Assembly (NCBI GenBank): GCA_007125845.1 | Contig: SLCK01000119.1 | Location: 1-38,521, forward strand | Length of the DNA stretch: 38,521 nt | Origin: Gemmatimonadota bacterium | Lineage (GTDB): Bacteria; Gemmatimonadota; Gemmatimonadetes; Longimicrobiales; Gaopeijiaceae | Direction of reading: 5' to 3' | In this document: positions 1 through 7,744 of the stretch, in pieces | How positions within the stretch are numbered: the stretch's first letter is position 1 | Layout: every line of letters starts with the position of its first letter | Position numbers and translations under genes: made by a program | The notes under the pieces: model-generated | The model's input: only the letters and a program-made list of their open reading frames with translations | The model's database searches: none | What the model was told of the DNA's origin: nothing

Positions 1-421
1 GACTGCGGATCTCCTCCAGCTCCCCTTCCCGAAAACCAAGCTCCGGAAACGTCCAGGCGTACGCCAGCGGGACGACGATGAGAGGCAACAAGCCCACTCC
101 ATAGACGAGGATTGCCGCACCCAGGGGCAGGCCCAGCACGAGCGGATCGCCGGGTGCGGGCTCCGGAACCGCAAGGGCCAGGGCGAGCCCCCCCGCCACG
201 AGCAGGAAAGTCAGGGCAAAGACCCAGGCGAGCCGACCGGCATCCTTGCCCTCCCGCACGGCGCCGAGCACCGAGATCGCGAGAAGGGAGAGCACGGTGC
301 CCACAAGGAGGAGCCACGGAGCCCAGGCCGGTGCGCCGCCGGGCAGGAAAGCAGACCCGTAGGCCAGGGCCACGGCGGCGAGAGCGAGCGCGAGCGCACT
401 CAGACCTGACGACCTCGTCAA
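1..421 (-). CDS. Hypothetical multi-pass membrane protein, 5' part only
   Basis: The reverse strand reads open from a TTG at 421 to the left edge, about 140 codons, and the 3' end is missing. A GGGAG sequence lies 5 nt before the TTG, and no ATG or GTG lies nearby upstream in frame, so I take TTG as the start. The translation is Ala/Leu/Val/Gly-rich and shows about four hydrophobic segments (near residues 7-25, 33-52, 64-82 and 92-118) joined by short loops such as VREGKDAG, followed by a charged stretch (REGELEEIRS) at the edge. This looks like an integral inner-membrane protein. I recognise no family. It is divergent from the dehydrogenase gene, with 107 bp between the start codons. Confidence 0.6.
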   Translation of the reverse strand, partial: MTRSSGLSALALALAAVALAYGSAFLPGGAPAWAPWLLLVGTVLSLLAISVLGAVREGKDAGRLAWVFALTFLLVAGGLALALAVPEPAPGDPLVLGLPLGAAILVYGVGLLPLIVVPLAYAWTFPELGFREGELEEIRS

Positions 422-528
422 AGGAACTCCCGAGACGGTAGGTGGTTGAAGCTTCGCGGACGAGGGTACGGTAACCTTCCCCTTTCGCCACCTCCACCCC
501 GACCCGCAGACCAGGAGCCGATCCCGCG

Positions 529-1944
529 ATGCCCGACCCTCCCAGGTTCTTCAAGCAGGTCAACCGTCACTTCGACCGGGCGTCCGCCCTCATCGACGCC
601 CCGGAAGGGCTGCTCAAGCAGATTAAGGCTTGTAACGCGGTCTATCACGTGAGCTTTCCTCTCCGCCGGGACGACGGCACGATCGAGGTGGTGCACGGCT
701 GGAGGGCCCACCACTCGCAACACCGGCTTCCCGTGAAGGGTGGGTTTCGCCTCACCATCCACGCCTCCGAGGACGAGGTCACCGCCCTGGCGGCTCTCAT
801 GACCTACAAGTGCGCCCTGATGGACGTGCCCTTCGGCGGAGCGAAGGGAGGCATCCGGATCGAAAAGGAGAACTACTCGGACGCCGAGCTCGAGCGCATC
901 ATTCGCCGATACACCTTCGAGCTCGTGCAACGCAACTGCATCGGGCCGGCCGTGGACGTGCCCGGACCCGACATGGGCGTGAGCACCCGTGAGATCGCAT
1001 GGATGTCCGACACGTACCAGCAGCTCGTCCCCGGAGAGCAGGCGGGCCTCGGAGCGGTAACGGGAAAGCCTCTGGGGAGCGGCGGAGTGAGAGGACGCGT
1101 GGAGGCGACCGGACGAGGCGTCTACTTCGGCATCCGCGAGGCTCTCGACGTCGGGGAGGACATGGCCCCCCTCGGGTTGTCACCGGGGCTGGACGGCAAG
1201 AGCGTGGTGATCCAGGGGCTCGGAAACGTAGGGTATCACGCAGGTCGATTGCTGGCGGAGGACGGCGCCCGAGTCGTGGGAATCCTGGAGCGGGAAGGCG
1301 GGCTCTTCGACCCAGGAGGGCTCGATGTGGAAGAGGTGCACGGACATCTCCTGGACGGAGGCACCATTCTCGAGCTGGACGCTCCCACCAAGGTGGACCG
1401 GGCCGCCCGCTCGGATGGGCTCGAGTGGCCGTGCGACATCCTCATCCCGGCGGCGCTCGAGAACGTGATCGGAAAGGACAACGCACCTCGGATCCAGGCC
1501 AAGATCGTCGCGGAGGCGGCGAACGGACCGACGACGGCCGACGCTGCCCGGATTCTCGAAGAGCGGGGCGTCTTCCAGATCCCGGATCTCTACCTGAATG
1601 CCGGGGGCGTCACCGTCTCGTACTTCGAATGGATCAAGAATCTCACCCACGTCCGATTCGGCCGGCTCGAGCGGAGATTCCAGGCCGCCTCCAGCCACCG
1701 GATGCTCCGCGCGATTGAAGGCATCACCGAGCGTGACTTCGATCCAGGCACGATCCAGCGGCTCGCGGTGGGGGCCTCGGAGGAGGACCTGGTCAATTCC
1801 GGGCTGGAGGAGACCATGATCGCGGCCTATCACGAGATCCGCGAGCTTGCTCGAAGCAAGGACACCGACGTCCGGAGTGCCGCCTTCGCCATTGCCATCC
1901 GGAAAGTGGCACACACCTACGAGTTGCGAGGCATTTTTCCGTGA
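529..1944 (+). CDS. gdhA: Glu/Leu/Phe/Val dehydrogenase (probable glutamate dehydrogenase)
   Basis: 471 aa. This NAD(P)-dependent amino-acid dehydrogenase would interconvert glutamate and 2-oxoglutarate plus ammonia in the cytosol. The N-terminal ELFV domain holds PVKGG (68-72), PFGGAKGG (101-108, catalytic Lys about 106) and DVPGPDMG (143-150). The Rossmann domain has GLGNVG at 230-235, and an acidic residue near the end of the next strand (VVGILE) fits NAD better than NADP, which is inference. The expected family motif is PTKGG; here Thr is Val. Length is slightly above the common 410-450 aa because of an insertion around residues 160-190 and a long C-terminus. An AGGAG lies 11 nt upstream of the ATG. 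A leucine or phenylalanine dehydrogenase is the alternative, but size and overall pattern favour glutamate. Confidence 0.9.
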   Translation: MPDPPRFFKQVNRHFDRASALIDAPEGLLKQIKACNAVYHVSFPLRRDDGTIEVVHGWRAHHSQHRLPVKGGFRLTIHASEDEVTALAALMTYKCALMDVPFGGAKGGIRIEKENYSDAELERIIRRYTFELVQRNCIGPAVDVPGPDMGVSTREIAWMSDTYQQLVPGEQAGLGAVTGKPLGSGGVRGRVEATGRGVYFGIREALDVGEDMAPLGLSPGLDGKSVVIQGLGNVGYHAGRLLAEDGARVVGILEREGGLFDPGGLDVEEVHGHLLDGGTILELDAPTKVDRAARSDGLEWPCDILIPAALENVIGKDNAPRIQAKIVAEAANGPTTADAARILEERGVFQIPDLYLNAGGVTVSYFEWIKNLTHVRFGRLERRFQAASSHRMLRAIEGITERDFDPGTIQRLAVGASEEDLVNSGLEETMIAAYHEIRELARSKDTDVRSAAFAIAIRKVAHTYELRGIFP

Positions 1945-1977
1945 GCTGCCCTCCCGACGGCGGCGATCGGACCGAAG

Positions 1978-2007
1978 CCGTGGCCCGGAAAACCTTCCGG
2001 GCCACGG
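1978..2007. terminator. 13-bp perfect hairpin between convergent gdhA and tRNA-Ser
   Basis: CCGTGGCCCGGAA, a 4-nt loop (AACC), then the exact complement TTCCGGGCCACGG. It begins 33 nt after the dehydrogenase stop codon and 4 nt after the tRNA-Ser 3' end, so it can act on transcripts from both sides. Neither side has a convincing T-run, so it may be a U-less intrinsic terminator or an RNA 3'-end stabiliser. Confidence 0.6.
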
Positions 2008-2011
2008 TCGA

Positions 2012-2097
2012 CGGAGGGGGTGGGACTCGAACCCACGCGGGCATTCACCCGACCTCGGTTTTCAAGACCGGTGCCTTAGCCGCTCGGCCACCCCTCC
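2012..2097 (-). tRNA. tRNA-Ser (anticodon UGA)
   Basis: 86 nt on the minus strand with acceptor stem GGAGGGG/CCCCTCC, discriminator G73 (typical of serine tRNAs), a GCCGAGCGGC D-arm, T-arm GTGGG-TTCGAGT-CCCAC, and a long class II variable arm with a CGGG/CCCG stem. The anticodon loop is CTTGAAA, giving anticodon TGA (genomic 2062-2064), which reads UCA-type serine codons. CCA is not encoded. The outermost anticodon-stem pair appears to be a C-A mismatch (27-43); the other four pairs are intact. Confidence 0.95.
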
Positions 2098-2278
2098 ATG
2101 CTCCTGACGTCTCCATCCGCCGCGAGTCGACCCACAGCCCCCGACCTGGACGACCGAAGGAGCGCTCCCCGCTAAACTCGCGCGGGCGCCCGGAGGGAAC
2201 AAGGGCAGCCCCAGCAGGGGAGCGGGCACCAAATCCCGGACACCCGGGGAGCCGTTCCTTCGTCGCGGGAGGCCGACG

Positions 2279-2764
2279 GTGAAGGGTTCCGCCCTGGCCG
2301 CCGCGACGCTTGTGGCTGCCTTTGTCGTCGCCGGCTGCGGCGACTCCCCGGTCGAGGCCGACCCGACGCCGAACCCGTGCGTCGACTTCGTGGGTGAGAT
2401 CGTCCCCGGTGACTCTTTCCAGGGAACGTTGACGCCCGAAAGTTGCCTCCGGGAGGGCTGGTATCACGACCGCTGGCGCTTCGAGGTCGAGTCGGATCAG
2501 GGTCTCCGGTTCGACCTCGAGAGCGACGAGTTCGATCCATACCTGATGCTGACCGACGGGACGGAACATCAGATTGCGGCCGACGACGACTCGGGGGATG
2601 GGCACAATGCCCGACTCACCGGAACTCTGACCGCGGGCAGCTACATCCTCTGGGCCAGCTCGGTGGAGGAGCTCGCCTCGGGCTCCTATCGACTCTCGGT
2701 GCTTGAAGTCGAGATCCAGCCGGTCAGTGCCGAAACAGCCTCCGACCCGCGAAGACCATGGTGA
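2279..2764 (+). CDS. Small lipoprotein with PPC-like beta-sandwich domain
   Basis: 161 aa from a GTG start preceded by GGGAGG at 6 nt. The N-terminus is a lipoprotein signal ([19 protein letters not shown]) with lipidation Cys20, so the product should sit on an outer or inner membrane. The mature part resembles bacterial pre-peptidase C-terminal (PPC) domains: strands around [10 protein letters not shown], a DPYLMLTDG segment, an acidic [12 protein letters not shown] turn, then [12 protein letters not shown] and [12 protein letters not shown] domains usually ride on secreted peptidases; here the domain stands alone, so any role is unknown. The last 14 codons overlap the 3' end of the convergent purH gene by 41 bp. 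Confidence 0.72.
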   Translation: MKGSALAAATLVAAFVVAGCGDSPVEADPTPNPCVDFVGEIVPGDSFQGTLTPESCLREGWYHDRWRFEVESDQGLRFDLESDEFDPYLMLTDGTEHQIAADDDSGDGHNARLTGTLTAGSYILWASSVEELASGSYRLSVLEVEIQPVSAETASDPRRPW

Positions 2765-4442
2765 GGCCGTGCTCGTCCGCCGCCGTGATCACCTCTTCGT
2801 CCCGCACAGATCCGCCCGGCTGCACGATCGCGGCTACCCCGGCCTCGGCGGCGGCGTCAACGCCGTCGCGGAAGGGAAAGAAGGCGTCGGAGGCGAGAAC
2901 GCACCCTTCTAGATCGTGCCCCTGGTCGTGGGCCTTCTGAACCGCCAGCCTGGAGGCGTCAACCCGGGACATCTGGCCCGCCCCGATTCCCAGCGTTGCG
3001 CCCTCGCGCGCCAGCAGGATCGCGTTCGACTTCACTCCGAAGACGGCCGCCCAGGCGAAGCCGAGGTCCTCGAGCTCCCGGTCCGTGGGCTCCCGGTCCG
3101 TGACGACCTTCCATCGGGCATCCGGGACGCCGATGAACGGAGGAGTCGGCGCATTCTGTGCCAGAAGCCCTCCGTAGATTCCCCGTACGCCGATGGAACG
3201 GGGATCCCGGCCGTGTGCAGCCAGGAACCGGGCCGCCTTCCGGGCCCGATCGTCCACCGACGGTGCCTGGTCGTACTCGAGGAGGGCCTCGGCGGGAATC
3301 GGGACCGCAGAGGTCACGAACTCGGGGCCCGGAAAGGTCAGAACCCGGAGATTGGCCTTGGCCGAGAGGGTCTCGAGCGCCTCCTCGGTGTACCCTGGCG
3401 CCACCAAGCATTCCACGAATAGCTCCGTCAACGCGGTCGCGGCCGGTCCGTCCACGGTTCGATTGGTAGCGATCACAGAGCCGAAGGCGGAGGTCGGATC
3501 GGTCCGCAGGGCCGCCTCGAAGGCGGCCTCGACCGTGTCCCCCACGGCCAGACCGCAGGGCGTGGTGTGCTTGACGATACAGACGGCGGGCGATCGGGAC
3601 AGAGCGAAGGGTGCCAGAGAGAGGAGCGCACCGTCCAGGTCAAGAAAGTTGTTGTAGGAGAGCTCCTTGCCCTGGAGCTGCCTCAACGCGGCAATTCCCC
3701 GCTCCCCGAACCCGGAGGGGCGGTAGAAGGCCGCACCTTGATCCGGATTCTCCCCGTACCGAAGGGCCCTCACACGGCGGTACCCCGTGTTGAGGACCGG
3801 AGGCAGCGCCGCTGGGTCCTGCTGCCCGGCGGTGTCCCCTCCGAGGAACTCGGCTATGGAGGCGTCGTAGGCTGCGACGTGCTGGAAGACCTTCCCCGCC
3901 AGCTCCCGGCGAAGCCCGGGAAATGCCGGGAGGATCCGACCGGGCTCCCCCTTGGCCTCCTCATCGAGCGCCTCGAGCAACCTGGGATAGTCTTCCGGGT
4001 CCACCACGACCCAGATGAACGCATGGTTCTTGGCCGCAGCCCGCAGCATCGTCGGCCCGCCGATGTCCACCTGCTCCATCGCCTCTTCCACCGACACGTC
4101 TCCATTCGCCACGGTCTCGCGGAACGGATAGAGATTCACCACCACCACGTCGATCGGCTCATACCCCTGGCTCTGCAACGCCTCCATCTCGTCCGGGTGG
4201 TCCCAGCGGGCAAGGAGAGGACCGTGGATGGCGGGGTGGAGCGTCTTCACCCGTCCCCCCATCATCTCCGGGTGCCCCGTCACCGTGGCGACCGGTGTGA
4301 CTTCGAGACCCACGTCGCCGAGGGCCGCGGCCGTGCCGCCGGTGGAGAGGAGTTGGAACCCTCGCTCGGCGAGCTGCTTTCCAAGTTCACGGATTCCGGT
4401 CTTGTCCGAAACGGAGAGAAGGGCCTTTCGAGGTCGCGACAT
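2724..4442 (-). CDS. purH: Bifunctional AICAR transformylase / IMP cyclohydrolase
   Basis: 572 aa, somewhat longer than the usual 510-535. It catalyses the last two steps of de novo IMP synthesis: formylation of AICAR with 10-formyl-THF, then ring closure. The N-terminal MGS-like cyclohydrolase domain shows [22 protein letters not shown] and [14 protein letters not shown]. The transformylase part has LRYGENPDQ, the KH pair of VKHTTPCG (K291-H292), [17 protein letters not shown] and [10 protein letters not shown] near the C-terminus. I chose the ATG at 4442, which has AGGGA 7 nt upstream, over an in-frame GTG at 4448 that sits on the Shine-Dalgarno. It lies 29 nt after purN, so the two are probably co-transcribed. 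Position 234 is Asp where family members normally have His (NPHQ). Confidence 0.96.
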   Translation of the reverse strand: MSRPRKALLSVSDKTGIRELGKQLAERGFQLLSTGGTAAALGDVGLEVTPVATVTGHPEMMGGRVKTLHPAIHGPLLARWDHPDEMEALQSQGYEPIDVVVVNLYPFRETVANGDVSVEEAMEQVDIGGPTMLRAAAKNHAFIWVVVDPEDYPRLLEALDEEAKGEPGRILPAFPGLRRELAGKVFQHVAAYDASIAEFLGGDTAGQQDPAALPPVLNTGYRRVRALRYGENPDQGAAFYRPSGFGERGIAALRQLQGKELSYNNFLDLDGALLSLAPFALSRSPAVCIVKHTTPCGLAVGDTVEAAFEAALRTDPTSAFGSVIATNRTVDGPAATALTELFVECLVAPGYTEEALETLSAKANLRVLTFPGPEFVTSAVPIPAEALLEYDQAPSVDDRARKAARFLAAHGRDPRSIGVRGIYGGLLAQNAPTPPFIGVPDARWKVVTDREPTDRELEDLGFAWAAVFGVKSNAILLAREGATLGIGAGQMSRVDASRLAVQKAHDQGHDLEGCVLASDAFFPFRDGVDAAAEAGVAAIVQPGGSVRDEEVITAADEHGLTMVFAGRRLFRH

Positions 4443-4471
4443 CTGCACATCCCTGGGTCGGTGAGAGGTGG

Positions 4472-5167
4472 TCAGGGTCCCGGGAAGGTGGGAGGTTCCG
4501 AGCGGAGATGGAAGTGTCGGCCCTCCGTCGGAATCGAGCCGGCCTCCTCGTTCGTCGCCACCGCCCGCGCCAAGGTGCTCACCGCAGCGGGATAAAGTCG
4601 GTGTTCGACTTCGTGGATCCGTGCAGCGAGCGACCCTGGATCATCGCCCGGCAACACCGGCACGGGCCACTGGGCCAGGATGCGACCCTCGTCGTAGGCC
4701 TCGTCCACGAAATGGATCGTTACGCCACTCACCCGGGCCCCCGAAGCGATCACCGCTTCGTGCACACGGCGCCCGTACATTCCCTTGCCCCCGAAGGCGG
4801 GGAGCAGGGCCGGATGGATATTCAGCATCCGACCCCGGAAGCGATCCACGACCGCGGCGGGGACGAGGCGCAGGTACCCGGCCAGCACCACGATCCCGAT
4901 GGCATGGGACTCCAGAATCTCGAGCATCGTGCGCGCGGCTCGCTCCGGATCGGCCGGTCGTGGCTCCACGATCTCGGCGGGGATCTCTCGCTCCCGAGCC
5001 CTCTCCAGAACGGCGATTCCCGGGCGATCCGTGATCAGGACCCCGACTTCCCACGCAAGGCCCTCACCTCCGGATCCGTCTCCCGGTCCCTCGGTAGCGG
5101 TTCGATCTGCGAGCACCTCGAAATTGGATCCGCGCCCCGATGCCAGTACGGCGACACGGAGCGTCAC
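4472..5167 (-). CDS. purN: Phosphoribosylglycinamide formyltransferase
   Basis: 231 aa. It transfers the formyl group of 10-formyl-THF to glycinamide ribonucleotide, the third step of purine synthesis. Visible family features are AVLASGRGSNFEVL (phosphate-binding N-terminus), GYLRLV, NIHPALLPAF (N116, H118) and HFVDEAYDEG with the putative catalytic Asp159, matching the Asn-His-Asp triad of the E. coli enzyme. It is slightly longer than usual because of a Gly-rich insertion around residues 25-37. The GTG start overlaps the stop of the upstream MBL hydrolase by 4 nt (GTGA), and GAGG lies 9 nt upstream, implying translational coupling. purH follows. Confidence 0.95.
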   Translation of the reverse strand: MTLRVAVLASGRGSNFEVLADRTATEGPGDGSGGEGLAWEVGVLITDRPGIAVLERAREREIPAEIVEPRPADPERAARTMLEILESHAIGIVVLAGYLRLVPAAVVDRFRGRMLNIHPALLPAFGGKGMYGRRVHEAVIASGARVSGVTIHFVDEAYDEGRILAQWPVPVLPGDDPGSLAARIHEVEHRLYPAAVSTLARAVATNEEAGSIPTEGRHFHLRSEPPTFPGP

Positions 5168-5868
5168 GCGAACTCGCCTCGGAAGTGGGCGATCAGGAAA
5201 GGATTTCCACGGCGCTCATCACCGACGGTGGTCTCGGGTCCGTGACCGGTCAACAGACGGGTGTCATCGGGGAGGGTGAGGATCTGCGACCGGATCGAGC
5301 TCATCAACTCCTGGAAGTCCCCGCCAGGAAGGTCCGTACGACCGATCGATCCCCGAAAGACCACATCCCCGACCAGGGCGAACCGTCCCACGGGAGAATA
5401 GAGCACCACGTGCCCCGGCGAATGACCGGGCGCGAACCGAACCTCGAAATGCTGCTCGCCGACCGGGAGCTTCTCACCCGGTACGATCTCCCGGTCCGGC
5501 GGGGGGAGCCCCCCCTCCAGCTCCATCCCGAAGGCCGCCGCCTGCTCCTGTGCCCGGTCGAGCAGGGGTCGGTCTGCGGGGTGGAGATGAATAGGGGCGT
5601 CGGTGACCTCGCGCAGGACGGGAAGTCCCTCCACGTGATCGAAGTGGGCATGGGTGAGGTAGATCGCCTCGATCTCCCAGCCACCCTCCTCGGCGGCCCG
5701 GACCATTGAAGGCGCGGCGGCACCCGGGTCCACGACGGCCACCCGATCGGTCGCGAGGCATCGGACCAGGTACCCGTTCTGCTGGAAGGCGCCCCCGGCA
5801 TGCACGGTCACCTCGAGCGGAGACCGGGCCGGGGAGTCCTCCGGAGGGGCGTCTCGGGAAGGAGTCAT
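5164..5868 (-). CDS. MBL-fold metallohydrolase (glyoxalase II / YcbL type)
   Basis: 234 aa. The metallo-beta-lactamase fold is shown by the THAHFDH motif (72-78, metal ligands H73, H75, D77, H78), AVVDPG (44-49), HSPGH with a further His, VGDVVF with the bridging Asp, and GHGPETT near the C-terminus. Length and motif spacing match small YcbL-like hydrolases related to hydroxyacylglutathione hydrolase. The true substrate (a thioester such as lactoylglutathione, or another small hydrolysable compound) cannot be read from sequence. There is no signal peptide, so it is cytosolic. It lies between erpA (37 nt upstream) and purN (4-nt overlap). Confidence 0.88.
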   Translation of the reverse strand: MTPSRDAPPEDSPARSPLEVTVHAGGAFQQNGYLVRCLATDRVAVVDPGAAAPSMVRAAEEGGWEIEAIYLTHAHFDHVEGLPVLREVTDAPIHLHPADRPLLDRAQEQAAAFGMELEGGLPPPDREIVPGEKLPVGEQHFEVRFAPGHSPGHVVLYSPVGRFALVGDVVFRGSIGRTDLPGGDFQELMSSIRSQILTLPDDTRLLTGHGPETTVGDERRGNPFLIAHFRGEFA

Positions 5869-5905
5869 CCGCCGCCCGGAGCTGCGAGCACGAGGACGGC
5901 CACCG

Positions 5906-6238
5906 TCAGACCGTGAACGAGCTACCGCACCCGCAGCCGCCCGCAGCCGCAGGATTGTTGAAGGTGAAGCCCTGTCCCATCATCGTGGTTACGTAGTCGA
6001 TCTGGACGCCCTCGAGATACTGGGCGCTGAAGGGGTCCACGAAGATGCGGATGCCCTCGCTCAGACTCAGGACCTCGTCGTCCTCTTCGGGCGTGTCCTC
6101 GATGTTCAGACCGTACTGGAATCCGGAGCACCCGCCCGGGAGAACCGCCACCCGGAGGCCGGTCTTCTCGGTGGCTCCGTGCTCCTCCATGAACGACTGG
6201 ACCTTCGATACCGCTTCGGCCGTCAATTGTATCTGCAT
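5906..6238 (-). CDS. erpA: A-type iron-sulfur cluster carrier (ErpA/IscA family)
   Basis: 110 aa. It carries or inserts Fe-S clusters into apoproteins in the cytosol. The three conserved cysteines are present: C37 in LPGGCSGFQYG, and C102 and C104 in the terminal GGCGCGSSF. The ATG at 6238 is preceded by GGGAG at 9 nt and begins exactly where the family begins (MQIQLTAEAV); the open frame extending upstream to 6547 is not homologous to anything I recognise and overlaps the preceding gene. The acidic pair of short segments EDTPEEDDE is typical of ErpA/HesB. No isc or suf genes are adjacent, so it looks like a stand-alone carrier. ErpA versus IscA cannot be decided firmly. Confidence 0.92.
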   Translation of the reverse strand: MQIQLTAEAVSKVQSFMEEHGATEKTGLRVAVLPGGCSGFQYGLNIEDTPEEDDEVLSLSEGIRIFVDPFSAQYLEGVQIDYVTTMMGQGFTFNNPAAAGGCGCGSSFTV

Positions 6239-6259
6239 GCCGCGTTGCTCCCGATTGAG

Positions 6260-6284
6260 CCGGGGACTTCGTGCGGGTCCCCGG
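6260..6284. promoter_or_regulatory. Inverted repeat in the erpA leader
   Basis: CCGGGGAC, 9-nt spacer, GTCCCCGG: an exact 8-bp dyad. Its near arm is 21 nt upstream of the erpA ATG. On the coding (minus) strand it follows an AT-rich TTTTAT that could be a -10 element and precedes the GGGAG ribosome-binding site. It could be an operator at the transcription start or a 5'-UTR hairpin. I do not match it to a known Fe-S regulator site. Confidence 0.4.
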
Positions 6285-6458
6285 ATAAAATGCCTGCTTC
6301 GTCGGGTTCGTGATACACCTGCCGGTCGGCCGAGTTCACGTGCCGGACGAGCGACCGACCCTCCGTCGGTTCCAAGGTATCCAGGCCCGCGCTCGAGGGT
6401 CAAGGCACCCTCCGCGACGCTGGAGAAGCTTTCGGTTCGCCGCAGCACCGGGCGTCCG

Positions 6459-7742
6459 CTAAGGGCCGAAGTCGTCCGGGTCGAAGTCATCCGGATCAAG
6501 GTCATCCGCATCGACATCGTCTGGATCGAGATCCACCGGATCCGCATCGGGATCGTCAGGCTCCGGAGGCTCCGGGCCGACGGCGATCCCCGAACCGCCC
6601 CCCCCGGTGAGTCCGTGGAGGTTCACGATGCCGTCGATCTCCACAGCGTACGAGACCTCGGGCCGCATCGGCTCCGTGAGGACGATCACGATCCGGCGGT
6701 CGGGAAGGAGCGGATCGTCCGCGGGGGCGGGATCGTCGACGGGATCGTCCGCCGGATCCGGATCGACGTCGGGTTCGACCTCGGGGTCGGCCAGGGGATC
6801 CACCGCGTCGGGCGCAGCGTCCGGCGCAGCGTCGGGTGCATCCGGTTCTCGCCTGGTCTCCCAGGTTCGTGCATGCACGATCTCGTCGACTTCGATCGAT
6901 TCGCCTTCCTCCCCCGTGATCTCCACCGCAATACCTTCAAGCGGCCGCTCGGGATCGAGGTAGTCGTCGAACGTGACCCCGATCGAGAGGGAGTCGAGCG
7001 CGGCCACCGCCTCCACTTCCGCCGCCGTGGTGTCCGGCATGAGCAACGCCAGCTCCGTCACGACGAGCGTGTCCCCCCGGGCGAGTTGGACGTCCAGAGA
7101 GTCCTGGGGCTCCTCGAAGTCCGGCTCGCGGTTCCGGTTCCGATCCTCGTAGGCCACCAGGACGTATCCCCCCGACGGGAGGTGTGGAAAGCTGAAGAAT
7201 CCGGTCGAGTCGGAGACCGTCGAATGGGGAGCGCCACCCACCTCGGGGACCGCGTCGATCCGGGCGTCCCGCACCTCGTCGAGCGTCAACCGATCGAAGA
7301 CCACTCCGGCGAGAACGTTCGGTTCCAGCTCCGGTCCGGTCGAGAAGAAGAGTTCATACGGTTCCGCCATACGATTCTGGAAGCGGTCCTGGAAGCGAGG
7401 AAGGACGGTCACGCGATAGACGGTCTCATCCCGGAATCCGCCCTCCATCGAAACGTCGAGCCCGGTGCGCCGGTGCCGGACTTCCACCTCTCCGGTACGC
7501 GGCGAGACCACGATCCCGTCCCTCAATGAGCCCTCCGTCGGACGTTCGCTCACCCTCCGCTCGAACCGGATCTCCACCGATCGATCGAAGGGAGCGACGA
7601 TCTCCATGGCCTGCGGCCGGGTCTCGACCACCCGCAAGGGAGTCTCGGGCACCTCTCCCCCGGTGGGCGTCTGCGGTCTGGCGCACGCAGCGACGAGGCC
7701 GAGGAGCCCGACCGCCACCCATCGCCGCCCCGACCCCTGCAT
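6459..7742 (-). CDS. Lipoprotein with Ig-like domain and Asp-Pro repeat tail
   Basis: 427 aa. The signal sequence MQGSGRRWVAVGLLGLVAAC gives lipidation Cys20. Residues about 35-135 resemble a bacterial Ig-like (Big_5 type) domain: VETRPQAMEIVAPFDRSVEI, then GIVVSPRTGEVE, then YRVTVLPRFQDRFQNRMAEPYELFFSTG. A second beta domain follows with a carboxypeptidase-regulatory flavour (GVVFDRLTLDEVRDARI, DSTGFFSFPHLPSGGYVLVAYEDRNRN). The C-terminal part holds two low-complexity acidic stretches, APDA repeats and a terminal DPDD tail. Family members are known as surface or periplasmic proteins without assigned function. The ATG lies 2 nt after the valS stop, so it is co-transcribed with valS. The acidic tail might bind calcium; that is speculation. 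Confidence 0.8.
   Translation of the reverse strand: MQGSGRRWVAVGLLGLVAACARPQTPTGGEVPETPLRVVETRPQAMEIVAPFDRSVEIRFERRVSERPTEGSLRDGIVVSPRTGEVEVRHRRTGLDVSMEGGFRDETVYRVTVLPRFQDRFQNRMAEPYELFFSTGPELEPNVLAGVVFDRLTLDEVRDARIDAVPEVGGAPHSTVSDSTGFFSFPHLPSGGYVLVAYEDRNRNREPDFEEPQDSLDVQLARGDTLVVTELALLMPDTTAAEVEAVAALDSLSIGVTFDDYLDPERPLEGIAVEITGEEGESIEVDEIVHARTWETRREPDAPDAAPDAAPDAVDPLADPEVEPDVDPDPADDPVDDPAPADDPLLPDRRIVIVLTEPMRPEVSYAVEIDGIVNLHGLTGGGGSGIAVGPEPPEPDDPDADPVDLDPDDVDADDLDPDDFDPDDFGP
6468..6542. repeat. Five 15-bp imperfect tandem repeats encoding a DPDD tail
   Basis: Units of the type GAAGTCGTCCGGGTC run without gaps from 6468 to 6542, coding on the minus strand for DPVDL-DPDDV-DADDL-DPDDF-DPDDF just before the terminal Gly-Pro. 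Third positions differ between units, so the repeat is not freshly copied. Confidence 0.8.
6805..6840. repeat. Three 12-bp tandem repeats encoding APDA
   Basis: GCGTCGGGCGCA, GCGTCCGGCGCA and GCGTCGGGTGCA follow each other directly with one difference per unit, coding on the minus strand for an Ala-Pro-Asp-Ala linker in the Ig-like lipoprotein. The near identity suggests recent slippage expansion. Confidence 0.75.
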
Positions 7743-7744
7743 CG

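Noticed and set aside
6239-6547. Upstream extension of erpA to 213 aa
   Set aside because: The family starts at 6238 with a good ribosome-binding site; the extension overlaps the Ig-like gene's 3' end and reads its Asp-repeat DNA in another frame.
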